Positions 43,561 to 53,278 of a stretch of DNA of 64,000 nt are shown piece by piece (within the stretch, counting starts at the first letter, position 1; each line of letters starts with the position of its first letter). The position numbers were made by a program, and so were the translations under genes. The notes below the pieces were generated by a model. It was not told the DNA's origin. It saw only the letters and a list, made by a program, of their open reading frames with translations, and searched no databases. The stretch covers positions 1,426,001 through 1,490,000 of the forward strand of contig JAGMUV010000012.1 in NCBI GenBank assembly GCA_020744425.1, given 5' to 3'. Source of the stretch: Dactylonectria macrodidyma. Its lineage: Eukaryota; Ascomycota; Sordariomycetes; Hypocreales; Nectriaceae.

Positions 43561-44373
43561 GGACGAGGGTGAACATACCGGGCGGCAGAACCGTATATTG
43601 GGCAGCGTGGCAGAAGGTGGAAAGAAAAGGTAGAATAAGGCTGTAAAACAGGTGGCAGAAGGGGGCAGAAGGGGGCAGAAGGTGGACCAAAACACCAAAA
43701 ATAGCATCAACAAGGGGGGTCACAGGGGTCTTCCGGGGCCGGAAAATCCATATAATCTAGGCAATTGCTAGACAGGCATGACTCTTACACAGGCATGACT
43801 TTTTACGGCTTCTGATTGGCCCATCCTCTTTTGTTAGTGCATGTAGATTCTGCTAACAACTTCCATTGTACCCTTAAGCTTAGCTCTCTGCAATCGCGAC
43901 TCTCCGCAATCATGACGGCCGAGGCAAGCAAGGAAACTGTTCACCGGCTACCTACTATATCAATTACTCCTTAGTTACATATTAAAGCCACCTAGAATGA
44001 TCGTTCGCAAAAGATTTGATATTTGACGAGGCCACAGGGCTGCAGGCATGGTGTTTTAGGAACCCCTGCCGAGACTAACCCCCAAACACAGGCTGTACCA
44101 GGCATCGCCAACAGCCTCATTTTCAAGACATCTGTACTACAGAGCTGGGAGGACTACTGGAGTACGTGCCAGCGATAGAAAACGCAACCTAGCATTCGCA
44201 GGCGAAGGAGTGAGATACTTAGCAGTGATGAGGAGGTGCTTCCTTCTATAGTAGTTAGATAATAAAGACATAGCATAGGCTGTCCTAAATGCGTGTTGGA
44301 ATTGACTTTGTTCTGTGTTGACAACCTGACTCTGCATTAAGGAAGGCCTGACCTGGCTTTGTTAAGAGAGATA

Positions 44374-44719
44374 CAGTGGGGGGCAAGAAGTATTTGAACA
44401 CCTCCACGTACCGGCCAGGCCCCGCTAGCCTGATCCGGGCTTGTTATGAGGCCGCTTTAACCTTGCAAATAGGTGTAACAGATTGTGCTGAGAGGGACTT
44501 CGCGATGGATATGATGAATTTGACGAAATGAATATCCTAGGGCTCGTAGCTCGCAAAGGCGAGCCCGAAGTTGCGGCGATAGCTCCTTTCCTCGAGGCAT
44601 GATGTGATGTTGAAAGGTGGAAAATGCATTGTAAAGGCAGCAATGTAATCGCGGCCTAATAGGGCTAGCCTGACCCGGCCGGTACGTGAAGGTGTTCAAA
44701 TACTTCTTGCCCCCCACTG
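44374..44719. mobile_element. mimp-like MITE (Tc1/mariner, impala type) with TA duplication
   Basis: Ends are exact inverted repeats starting CAGTGGGGGGCAAGAAGTAT and continuing TTGAACACCT. The flanks are TA on both sides (44372-44373 and 44720-44721). Size (346 bp), TIR sequence and TA target agree with the impala-related mimp group known from Fusarium. Unlike most MITEs it still holds a readable start of a transposase gene on the minus strand. Confidence 0.82.
44457..44600 (-). pseudogene. Remnant of Tc1/mariner transposase N-terminal helix-turn-helix
   Basis: ATG at 44600 opens MPRGKELSPQLRARLCELR, then LGYSFRQIHHIHREVPLSTI, then stops. This matches the first helix-turn-helix of impala-like Tc1/mariner transposases, which bind the terminal repeats. 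The rest of the gene is deleted. It shows the MITE arose by internal deletion of a full element. Confidence 0.65.
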
Positions 44720-45342
44720 TAGCTTCACCGCCTTTGGGGGATGTACCTGTGGGTCAACGGGAAAAAAGGGCGAATCAAATGCAATAGAAGTCATGCCTGT
44801 GTAGCAATTCTTCATGCCGGTCTAGCAATTGCCGGGTTTATTGCATATTACCGGGGGCCAACCCGCGCGGGCACCCGAGTTATTGGGGGTGCGAACGTGG
44901 AATACGACGAACGGAGGGGTGCGGAACATTTTCATCCACGAGGCGATGGTATGTTTTGTCACCATGTACCACAAGGGGTTCCGGAAGTCGTCCGAGATCA
45001 AGGTGATTCATCGGTTTTTGCCCCGCGAGGTGGGAGAGTTGTTGGTGTGGTACATGTGGTTGGTGTTGTCGTTTTGGCAGAACGTGCAGGGGACGATCAA
45101 GCAGAAGAGGAGGACGAGTGCGTTTTTATGGGCCGACGAGGTGGTGGGAGAGGATGGAAGAAAGGAGCGGAAGATGAATACGGTGGCGAGCAGTTTTGAG
45201 GCGCGGATTAAGGAGGAGAAGAGGGTGAAGAGAGAGGCAAAGGGCCAGCGGAGAGAAGCAAGGAAGCAGAGGAAAGAAGCGAAGAAGCGGAGAAGAGAGG
45301 AGCAGAGAAGAGGAGAGGACGGGAGTGAAGAGGGTTGGGATA

Positions 45343-47219
45343 AGTCAGCGCACCCGTTAGATGACCAGGGGCTTAGCTGGACGCCCCACTTATACAATGA
45401 CCAAAATCCTCATTCAACTTCACTTATATATAAAATAACAACCAAGAGGTCTAATTGGTCCATTTCAACTGATTTTTTATAAAATAACTAATGAATTTTC
45501 TAAATATAAAAAAACTAGCCAATAAAAACAAAAGAAAAACGAGCTATTCTGAATCTTCAACCTCGGGCGTTTTTATTCGCCTTCTTGCCCTCTTGACATT
45601 CTGGATGTTAGAAAATTCCTTATTTGGGTCTTTATAAACCCTTCCTCTCTTCTTAGCCTTTGATTGGCTTGAATTTCGGTCTTGGACTAGAATTCTGTCT
45701 TCTAATTGGGCGTTGTGTAAGTGAAGGTTATCATAACCCCGGTCAATAGCCCGAAATAGCTGCCTTGTGGTTGGGCTGTTGAGAAGTTCCTTCTTTTTAG
45801 AATGGACTAATAAAGCAACGTCTCTCGAAGTCTTAGGGGTTGTAAAAGGGCTGATTTCAGACCTCTGATTCGTCTTTGGAGAAATGGGGGCTCCTAATTG
45901 GACCGTAATTGAGTCCTTAGGATCCTCAATAACGAATTTGCTACCTATTGGCTTTGAGATGTTAATTGGCCACAACCCGGCTCCTTTCCAACTCGAACGG
46001 ATATTTCGAGTAGTAATAGCCTTCTTCCTAGCCTGAAAATAGCATTTTAGAAAGTCTTCCTTCCTAGTTGGGCCGGCATCAGTAATAGGATTGGCTAGCA
46101 GTAAAGCAGCCCGATATGCAGCTTTAAGTGGCCCAAAGACTGATATATCAAGAGGCTGAAGAACGTGGCTTGTGTGAGGTGGTAAATAGAGTAAATGGAC
46201 CCTATTGGTCACACAAATACGCATAAAATCAGGCGTTATGTGTGATCCATGCCCATCTAGGATAAGAAGCCGCTTTTCATTGGCCTGGGCAGGCTTTGAG
46301 CCCAGAAGAAAGACTTCCTGCAGCCACGCAAGCCCAATTTCGTTATTAGTCCATCCCTTTTTAGATGATGTAAATCTCCAATTGGTCAGAAAGTCCAATT
46401 CCTCAGGAAACCATTGGTGCTGGACGTCTTTGCCTTTGAAGACGACCAATGGGTCAAGGCACCTTCCCGTTGCAGAAATAACCTCAAGAATAGATATCCA
46501 GTTAAGGTTTTGCGGCTGTTTCTTAATCGTTGATTGAAGCTCTGATTGGCCAACTACAAGCCCGTTAGATCCGGGCCCTTGGAAGACTCCAATTTCGTCA
46601 AGATTCCAACGGTTGCGTTGAGGGATCGATGCGACCTCTGGTTGGCCCAATAGATCAAAGAACCCGCCAATAGCAGCCGGATTTGCTCCATTTATCCTTT
46701 TCCGGTCGATTCCCTTTCCTTTGAGCGTTTTTATTCGCGGGTTGCGGCGCAGGAAGCCCTTCATCCAGTGTTTTCCGAGTCGTTGGTTGGTTCCGCTTTG
46801 GCCTAACAAGGAAATCGCCAACTTCCGGATCTGGCTATGCGTCAACGCCATGCCGAGCTTATCTTGAAAGATGAGCCAATCAGTGAGCTGGTCTTCCTGA
46901 TATTTGGAAAGCACCTGACGCCATTCGTGGGCTTCATTGCGGCTAGGTACGCCATTTATCTTGTTGTGTATGGTTGATTTGGGGACTCCGCGCTGACTGG
47001 CTGCTTTTCGTATTGATACGCCATTTCTCACATCCTGAATGGCTAGTTCAAGGTCTTCTTGGGTGTATTTAGGCATAAAAAATAAGGTTATAAGGTTGAA
47101 TTGACGAATTGAGTGTTATTGAAGGAAGAAACGCGTGTGGCTAGAGACGCGTTGTGGTTGACGCGGCTGTAAGTGGGGCGTCCAGCTAAGCCCCTGGTCA
47201 TCTAACGGGTGCACTGACT
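45343..47219 (-). mobile_element. Fot/pogo-like transposon, intact, TA duplication
   Basis: Ends are inverted repeats of about 50 bp starting AGTCAG(C/T)GCACCCGTTAGA and continuing TGACCAGGGGCTTAGCTGGA, with a single mismatch seen. Flanks are TA (45341-45342 and 47220-47221). It is 1877 bp, the length expected for Fot1-type elements, with an intact transposase gene. It is inserted in the helicase-like frame. Confidence 0.93.
45544..47076 (-). CDS. Fot/pogo-type transposase, intact
   Basis: Single frame of 510 codons from ATG 47076 (MPKYTQEDLELAIQDVRNG). N-terminal helix-turn-helix (ISIRKAASQRGVPKSTIHNKI type) and a second CENP-B-like DNA-binding part (SRNEAHEWRQVLSKYQEDQLTDWL) precede the DDD catalytic domain. 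Catalytic acids lie in RWNLDEIGVFQGPG, LLILDGHGSHITPD and LQPLDISVFGPLKAAY. A basic C-terminus follows. No stop or frameshift is present, so this element could be autonomous. It cuts at TA and is bound by its own terminal repeats, in the nucleus. Confidence 0.93.
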   Translation of the reverse strand: MPKYTQEDLELAIQDVRNGVSIRKAASQRGVPKSTIHNKINGVPSRNEAHEWRQVLSKYQEDQLTDWLIFQDKLGMALTHSQIRKLAISLLGQSGTNQRLGKHWMKGFLRRNPRIKTLKGKGIDRKRINGANPAAIGGFFDLLGQPEVASIPQRNRWNLDEIGVFQGPGSNGLVVGQSELQSTIKKQPQNLNWISILEVISATGRCLDPLVVFKGKDVQHQWFPEELDFLTNWRFTSSKKGWTNNEIGLAWLQEVFLLGSKPAQANEKRLLILDGHGSHITPDFMRICVTNRVHLLYLPPHTSHVLQPLDISVFGPLKAAYRAALLLANPITDAGPTRKEDFLKCYFQARKKAITTRNIRSSWKGAGLWPINISKPIGSKFVIEDPKDSITVQLGAPISPKTNQRSEISPFTTPKTSRDVALLVHSKKKELLNSPTTRQLFRAIDRGYDNLHLHNAQLEDRILVQDRNSSQSKAKKRGRVYKDPNKEFSNIQNVKRARRRIKTPEVEDSE

Positions 47220-47853
47220 TATGGTGAATGGCGAGGAGGGTGAAGGAAAAGAGTGGGAGGGGCAAGTAGGGGAAGGAGACGAGCGGGGAGAGCAAGGTAG
47301 AGGTCAAGGAGATGAGGTGCCAGACGTGCCGAAGAAAGAAGAGGACCCGGAGGAAGAGGCGGCGTTTATGGAGTGGTTTCACGAGCCCAAATGGACAAGT
47401 GACCGAGCCCGGCGCGTGTTGCAGCGGTACAGCGCCGAGTATTCCGGGCACGAGTTGAATATTAGCGTGTGGAGGCACGTGGCAATTGGCATTTCCAACC
47501 GGTATTTCAACAAGCTGTTTGGCGACGGCATCAGTGACGGATTCGACGACGGCGAGGACGAGTGGATCAGCAGTTTGGTCGACAGCATATACGATTTGCA
47601 GGCCGGGCACGGGTCACATGTGGGAGGGTTGGTATATGCGCGGATGTTTGGGCAAGGCGATTTGGGCACGATGCGCAGTCGAGAGCAGTTCCGCAAGGTC
47701 AGCATGCAGTGGCACCAGTTTTTCGGATTGGGTGCAGAAGACCGAACGGAGTGGGGCATCGGGGCCGGAGCATGTTCGACGCCGACCGGGAGGATGTGCG
47801 GCCGGCTGGGACAGCCTATGAATAAAACAAACAAACAAACAAGGTGCTTCTAA

Positions 47854-48453
47854 CGAACGATTCCGTAAAGGAGGCCCACTAATGATTCTGTAAGCCCAGC
47901 CATGCTTGCCCGACGACGGTTTACGGTTCCCGAGATTGACGAGTACACGATTGAGAAGCGGGGCGGAAGGGAGAATATGGTCAAGCAATTCATTTTCGCT
48001 GAACTTCAATGCTCTTAACCGTGACAAATCCCATGTGCCATTTTGTTCATACCCGACTCGTCAGGGTGGGAATCTTCGTCATCCCAGGCATATGCTCGTC
48101 ACTTTTGACACTCCAAGACATGAATGCATGATGTGGCAGGCCTCAAAGATCCGTAACTCCAGAGAAACAGTCTGCCATATTTTGCCATATATCCGCGTGA
48201 GGTATCAAGTTCCCGTGTGAGAACAACGTAAATAAAAGGATCCCCGTGTTCTTCTAAAACGCCGCCCAAAAAGACTGGTTAGATTCGTGATGTCGTGACT
48301 ATGCTGCTGCCGGAAAGAAAAGGCAAGCCTTCGCCAGGAAATCCAGCCCTGACATGACCCATGAGAAAAATAATCCGGAACGCTGAAACGTTAAAAGCAT
48401 ATTAACCACCTCCCCAAAGTAAGGGATGATATAAGGTACCGCCCGTGGTCGTA
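47854..48453. other. Gap: 3' region of areA, nothing else recognised
   Basis: It contains a short AAAC repeat near 47823-47840 and a stretch at 47900-47995 that could be coding (FTVPEIDEYTIEKRGGREN) but is unassigned. The part next to 48453 should be the 3' untranslated region of the GATA factor. Confidence 0.35.
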
Positions 48454-51400
48454 TCACAGACTCATCGTCAGCCATTCCCATTCTTGAGGTCCAGCCGAAC
48501 CGCCCACTCCATTCAACATGTTGGCCTGGCTGCCGGACATGCTGATCATGCCTGACCCCAGTGGAGGACGTTGGTTCATGCCAAAACCACTCGACGACAT
48601 GCCACCAGGCAGCCCGTTTGAGAGGGCAGTGGAGGAACCCATTGGGCGGGTAGCTTCATTAGACCCCGTAGATTCGGGACTGTTAATGTCCATGCTGATA
48701 GGGGCATCGGCCGTGATACTCTTGCTATGCCGACGTTGTCGTTTCGAGGACACGGCGCCCGGCCTCGAAGTAGAAACAGAAGACGCTCCCGGTCCAGGGC
48801 CCGTCTTGGGGGGAGCGGCAGCAATCGGGACCACACCTTTGCCCCCCACCGCGCCGCCAGAAGAGCCAGTGCCTCCAAAATGACTGTTCGGGGTGCCTCC
48901 AGTGGTATTTCCTCCCGACGTAGGACCACTGGAGGGACTCTCGACGTCCTTGATGCTTGAAGCTTGGTTGGATACAGGTGGAGTTGTGACCTTGGGTGGC
49001 TGGCTACTGCTGTTGTTTTTGCTGGTGTTGGCTGCTGTCGACATCGAAAGCGAAGAGTTCTTGCGCGAGGCCGCGGCGCTGGCGCTCTTCTTCGACCTGG
49101 TGCTTGTTCCTCCCACGGGTAAGTTAGAACCCGCGCCGCGGTTTCTCTTCTTGATGACGTCTGTCTTCAAACTCAACGGTCGAACGACGCCGTGCAACTT
49201 CAAGAACAAACCACAAGCGTTGCACAACGGCTGACCCTCAGGGTTTCGTCTCCAAAGCGGGGTCGTCTGAGTGAAACAGTTGGTGCACGTGGTCGGAGTG
49301 TTCCCGTCGGTGACATTGCCGGCGGCTGCTTGCAGGTTGGTTGTGGAGCCATGCTTGGAGCCTGGGGCAGACGATAGTCGACTGGGTGCGACGGAGGAGA
49401 ATCCAGACATGGTCCCGTTTCCATCGCCAACTGGCGACATGGGCGTGGACTGAGCAAGTTGCTCGAACCCATTCTGTTTCCCTTCGAGATGGAATGGTGT
49501 GGAAGCATTTCTCGTAAGCTTGGACTGTCTCCTGGGGTTGCCAGGCCGGAATGATTGGGACTGGGACCTCGCCAGTCCATCTGAATCACATTCTCCATTG
49601 GCATCGACGAAATCCGTAGTGGTTCCTCCAATCATGACTTGTTTTCGGGTTGGTCCGCCTGGGAAGCGAGCAGCTTGTGTGCTAAACTGGCCTGGTAGTG
49701 ACGCATCCCAGCCTAGGGATGCAGACTCATCGAGGGACGATGAAAGATCCTTGTGTACGGCCATATTTCGATCAGCGAAAGCATCATTCTCCTCGTCATC
49801 GGAGTCGGCGCCAAAGGAAAACATGTTGTCCTGCTGCGTTTGCATGCCGGGAGACGTGACTTGCTGGTCATGTTGGAAAACTTGAGATGGGTCGATATGT
49901 CCAAACGAGGCAGGTGCAGTGCTGTAGGCAGAGATGGATTCGGAGCCCGTACCCGGGGCGGAAAACATGGGGGTACCGTTGGTGTTGTTGCTGTTGGCAC
50001 CATTATACATGAACTGCGGGCCCATCATGTTGCCCATGCTCTGGCCATGTTGGAAGCTCTGAGGCCGTTGTGATCGCACATCCTGCGATCCGAAGTAGTA
50101 TCCGTCCTGCTCGGGTAGAGGATGGGGGATGGAGGCGGTCGACTGATAGGCGGATCCTGGGGGTGAGTACAGGTCGACGTTGTTGAGAGACGAGGATTGG
50201 ACGGATGAGTTGTGGTACATATTGGAGAAGAGGCCGTTGGGTATCATAGGGGAGGTGGATGGGGAGAAGGAGAAATCCTGATGGAAAGGACCTGCAGAGT
50301 TGACGATGGGATCATTCTCCATGAAGGTGTCGAGGGCGAAAGGAACGCCGCCCATCTGGTTAGGCTGTTGCGCCATGGTGGTGGGATGCGAGTTGTCCAA
50401 GGAATAGTCATGGAGTTCAGAGTCAAGTTCAAGGTCGTTCTGAGCCATGGAGCTGCTGTTAACGGCAGGGACACGAGGAGAAAAGCAAGTAGGGCGCTTT
50501 CGGGTCTATTGCTCTCAGAGTCAGTTATCATTCTCATGCGGATGCCGAAGCCGGCGGGTTGATGGGGTGGTAGCAGGGGACTGGAAAATCCAGCCAACCA
50601 AACCCGGCCCGAAAGCCGGCTGCTGAGGGGATCACTCACCCAACGGTCGTCAATGCTCGTCTTGCGAAGGTGACGATTGACATAGTCAAACTCATTGTTC
50701 TGAGCATGACGGTGATGCGCTGGGACAGGAACAGACTGAGGGACGAAGTGGTGCGACAGCTCCTTGCGGGATTTGATAGGAATGGCCATGGAATGAGCCG
50801 ACTTGTCGTCAGGCCTCTCGGGCTCCTGTGGTGACGGGAAGGTGATGGGAGTCGCAGCGCTGCCGGAAAAGATGAAGTCGTCGAGATTCATGGCGTCCGA
50901 CTGAGCCAAATTGTTCTCCGACGACTTTCGCAACTGGGCTATGCCACTGGGGGTGTTTTGCATCATGGGGCGGGCGAGCCTACGAGTGCCCATGTCAGCA
51001 CGTCATGGTTGACGGATTGACGGGCAAGACAAGAGCACGAATGACATGTGAGGATAAGAAGTTGGGAGACTGTACCTATTGTTGGCGTCGCTATTCCTCT
51101 TCTTCCGTTCCTCCTCCTCGAACTGCTTCTGCTGCTTCTGCTTGCGCATGTTGAGGGCCATCATGCGCCAGGTCAGATTTTCCATGCGATGCTGGCTCGG
51201 CAGCTGCAGCTTGGTTTTGGTGAAGAATTTCCAGACCTGGGTCGCGAGAGGGTCGTCCTGCTGGTCGGCATGGGCGATGTCGTCCTGGAGAGAAGGGAAA
51301 AGAGGGGAGCCGAGTAGGGTGTTGTTGGCGGCCGAGTAGGTTTTGGAGTTGTCGGCATTGATGTCATTGAAGATATCGCGGGCACAGGGTGCGCCGACGT

Positions 51401-51560
51401 GGGCGGTGCGCCGAACCGAATGCATGTGGCCGTTGGTGTTGCCGGCCAGCCATGCGTCGGGCCTTCGCGGGAAGCGGAAATCGTGTTCTGTTATTGTTGG
51501 GTTCATGGCGTTTAGGGGACTCGAGATGGTGATGGGAGTCGCTATGGTGGTTGAGGGCAT
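48454..51560 (-). CDS. areA: GATA-type nitrogen regulator AreA/NIT2
   Basis: Three exons: 51560-51076, 50979-50640 and 50505-48454, with introns of 96 bp (GTACAG...CTCGTAG) and 134 bp (GTGAGT...GCAATAG). They sum to 958 residues, close to known AreA proteins. N-terminus: [17 protein letters not shown] and [21 protein letters not shown], both AreA hallmarks. One GATA zinc finger at about residues 682-706: [18 protein letters not shown]...CNACG, followed by the basic tail VIKKRNRG. The last residues EWEWLTMSL match the C-terminal end to which the co-repressor NmrA binds. The protein activates nitrogen-catabolic genes when glutamine is scarce, by binding GATA sites in the nucleus. The copy appears intact. 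Whether it is the core gene or an extra accessory copy cannot be told here. Confidence 0.94.
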
Positions 51561-52080
51561 GATGTGGAGGGAGCGAGAGAGAGGGAGAGTGGTGAGTGAG
51601 ACGGTGGAGAAGGAAAGGTCCCCCCCCCCACGCTTGGGCAATGCGGGCTTTCGGTTGGAGGGCAGGAGGGTGGGGGGGTGACTCTGAGTCTGCGCTGCGC
51701 CTGCGCTGCGTCTGCTTCTACGTGCGCCCCCGTAGCGGCAGCGGATGCGCTGCTACTTGGTGCTGCCGGCTGCAGTTGGGTGCTGTTCTGCAGTGGGGCT
51801 GCCCACTGAAGCCGCTGCACTGATTCAAAGAGGTGGTGACCGATCCGGTCCAGAGAGGTTACGGAGGCAGCCCCAAAAAGTCCTTGCCCACACTAAAAAC
51901 GCCACAAATCAGAGAAAGCAAATCTACTACCATTTACTATGAGGAATATCCCTGCCTTCTTCATACTCGTTTCCTCCTTCTAGCTCAATGATTTTACGGA
52001 TCTCCTTGAGTGCGCGAAGGCACATTGGATGTATCGGACATGGATCTGATCCAATTAAAACCGCGAAAAAAATAGTGACA
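51561..52080. other. Gap: areA leader and promoter, then piggyBac remnant edge
   Basis: 51561-51850 is the upstream region of areA; it has a C-run at 51620-51630 and GC-rich short repeats (CTGCGCTGCG) near 51690-51715. From about 51850 the sequence leads into the piggyBac fragment. No gene recognised. Confidence 0.4.
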
Positions 52081-52638
52081 TTAGCTAACAGGCATTTCTT
52101 GCCTATGATAGAAGTACCAACATTTAGGCTTTTTACAAATAGCTACATTACAAGTCAGACAACCCCACATTGTTGATGTACCTATCTTCCTAAGGGCCCT
52201 TTGTCGGGCCCGGCTGTTGATGCTATTCGCATCTAGCTGTTGCAACGGGCCCTGTTTTCTAGGGCGTTGAACACTCTGACTTCTAGGGCCGATTTGAACA
52301 CCTTGACAGGCCAGACATCGGGCCTGTTTTTTCCTATTGTCAAAGATATGCTCTTCAAACGGCGTGGTGGTGTTCCCAGCACGATATCTTTGTCTGGATG
52401 AGCCTACAAGGAAATCGCGGTCCGGGACGTTAAACGGTTCAAATTGGCTGCCTACGGCGTCTGTAGGCTTGATATCTTGTCTGTAGGTGCTATCGGCGTC
52501 TTGCTCACGGCGGCTCCTAGATACCTGTAGCTGCATTAGATATCTAGCTTCCTTGTTGACCCAGCTGCTCCTGCCGCTGCTGCTGTGGCCGCCGCGGCGG
52601 CGTTGTTCAAGGCCTTTGACGCTCAATTGGGGTGTCAT
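52081..52638 (-). pseudogene. piggyBac transposase C-terminal fragment
   Basis: The 185-codon frame ends in the cysteine-rich domain of piggyBac transposases: RCLACQGVQIGPRSQS ... MWGCLTCNVAICKKPKCWYFYH. It aligns in layout with the C-terminus of the full transposase at 53444-55434 but is divergent. The DDD catalytic domain is missing, and the fragment is cut at about 52640, near the 5' edge of the HP1 relic. Confidence 0.7.
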
Positions 52639-52819
52639 GTCTATGATGTAAGAAGTGGCTGAATTAGATACATAGAAAATTAGCTGTGGCGGCTTTTTAA
52701 GGTCCCTCAGTGTATTGACGTTCTTGTGGGGCGGCTACATCCATTGTGCCTTCGCGCACTCAAGGAGATTAGGCACCTCTACTTTATCCTGCAGTTTCTA
52801 ATTAGCGCATTTTCTTTAG

Positions 52820-53271
52820 GGTGTCAGGCGAAGAGATTCTCAACGAGTATTTTAATAAGATTAGTGGAAGACATAAGATCGTCAAGGAATCAGACCAAGC
52901 GGCTCAGAACAGAAAGCGAAGACGGGCGACAAATAGCACCACTAAGACGACTACTAAGCAATTGCAAGGAAACGAGACGCATTTGGCTGATAAGACTTCA
53001 CCTGCAACCGTGAAGAATTGGAGCCCTCCTTCAGGGTCATGGGAGGATGAGATTGAGACAATTGACGCGTGTGAGGAGGGCGGCAATGGGGAGCTGGTCG
53101 TTTTTCTTATATGGAAGAACGGCGAGAAGACCAAGCATGACACGCAAACTATCTACAGGAAGTGTCCGCAGAAGGTAGTTCATCCCTCCCTCACCTCATC
53201 AGCTCGTCTGTTTCCTTGTTGACACGAAACAGATGCTTCAGTTCTATGAACGCCACATTGTCATGGGCTGA
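52820..53271 (+). pseudogene. HP1-like protein relic: chromoshadow domain without chromodomain
   Basis: Exons 52820-53174 and 53233-53271 are joined by a 58-bp intron (GTAGTT...GAAACAG). The first is preceded by an acceptor TTTCTTTAG and begins in a region like the end of a chromodomain (SGEEILNEYFNKISGRHK). It then has a Lys/Arg/Thr linker and the chromoshadow domain: NWSPPSGSWEDEIETIDACE, GELVVFLIWKNGEKTKHDTQ, IYRKCPQK + MLQFYERHIV. HP1 family proteins bind H3K9-methylated heterochromatin; the chromoshadow half mediates dimerisation. The chromodomain exon upstream is gone, replaced by piggyBac debris. No start codon is evident, so it is treated as a fragment. Confidence 0.75.
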
Positions 53272-53278
53272 GGCCTGG

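Larger units (their letters stand above)
43760..44833. mobile_element. MITE-like element containing a nested mimp-like element
   Basis: The ends are imperfect inverted repeats of about 40 bp: GGCAATTGCTAGACAGGCAT on the left and GGCAATTGCTAGACCGGCAT (inverted) on the right; both also contain TACACAGGCATGAC. It is 1074 bp including a 346-bp mimp-like element at 44374-44719, so about 728 bp alone. It has no transposase. Its right border coincides with the first legible base of the helicase relic. No certain TSD was found. Confidence 0.6.
44834..47853 (+). pseudogene. RecQ-like telomere-linked helicase fragment, split by a Fot-like element
   Basis: The frame runs from the MITE border (44834) to 45342 and from 47222 on. 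Removing the transposon and one TA joins EEGWD to MVNGEEGEGKEWE in frame. Conserved blocks: HITGGQPARAPELLGVRTWN, FVTMYHKGFRKSSEIKVIHRFLPREVGELLVWY, a long Lys/Arg/Glu-rich region, then ISVWRHVAIGISNRYF. I recognise these from the region ahead of the helicase domain in fungal subtelomeric RecQ-like (TLH-type) proteins. Helicase motifs themselves are not present. A frameshift near 47770 moves the end into another frame (MFDADREDVRPAG). This is a truncated, dead copy. Confidence 0.6.

Noticed and set aside
43600..43690. GGCAGAAGG repeats as a CRISPR-like or minisatellite array.
   Set aside because: Only a few irregular units without unique spacers; simple repeat in a eukaryotic genome.
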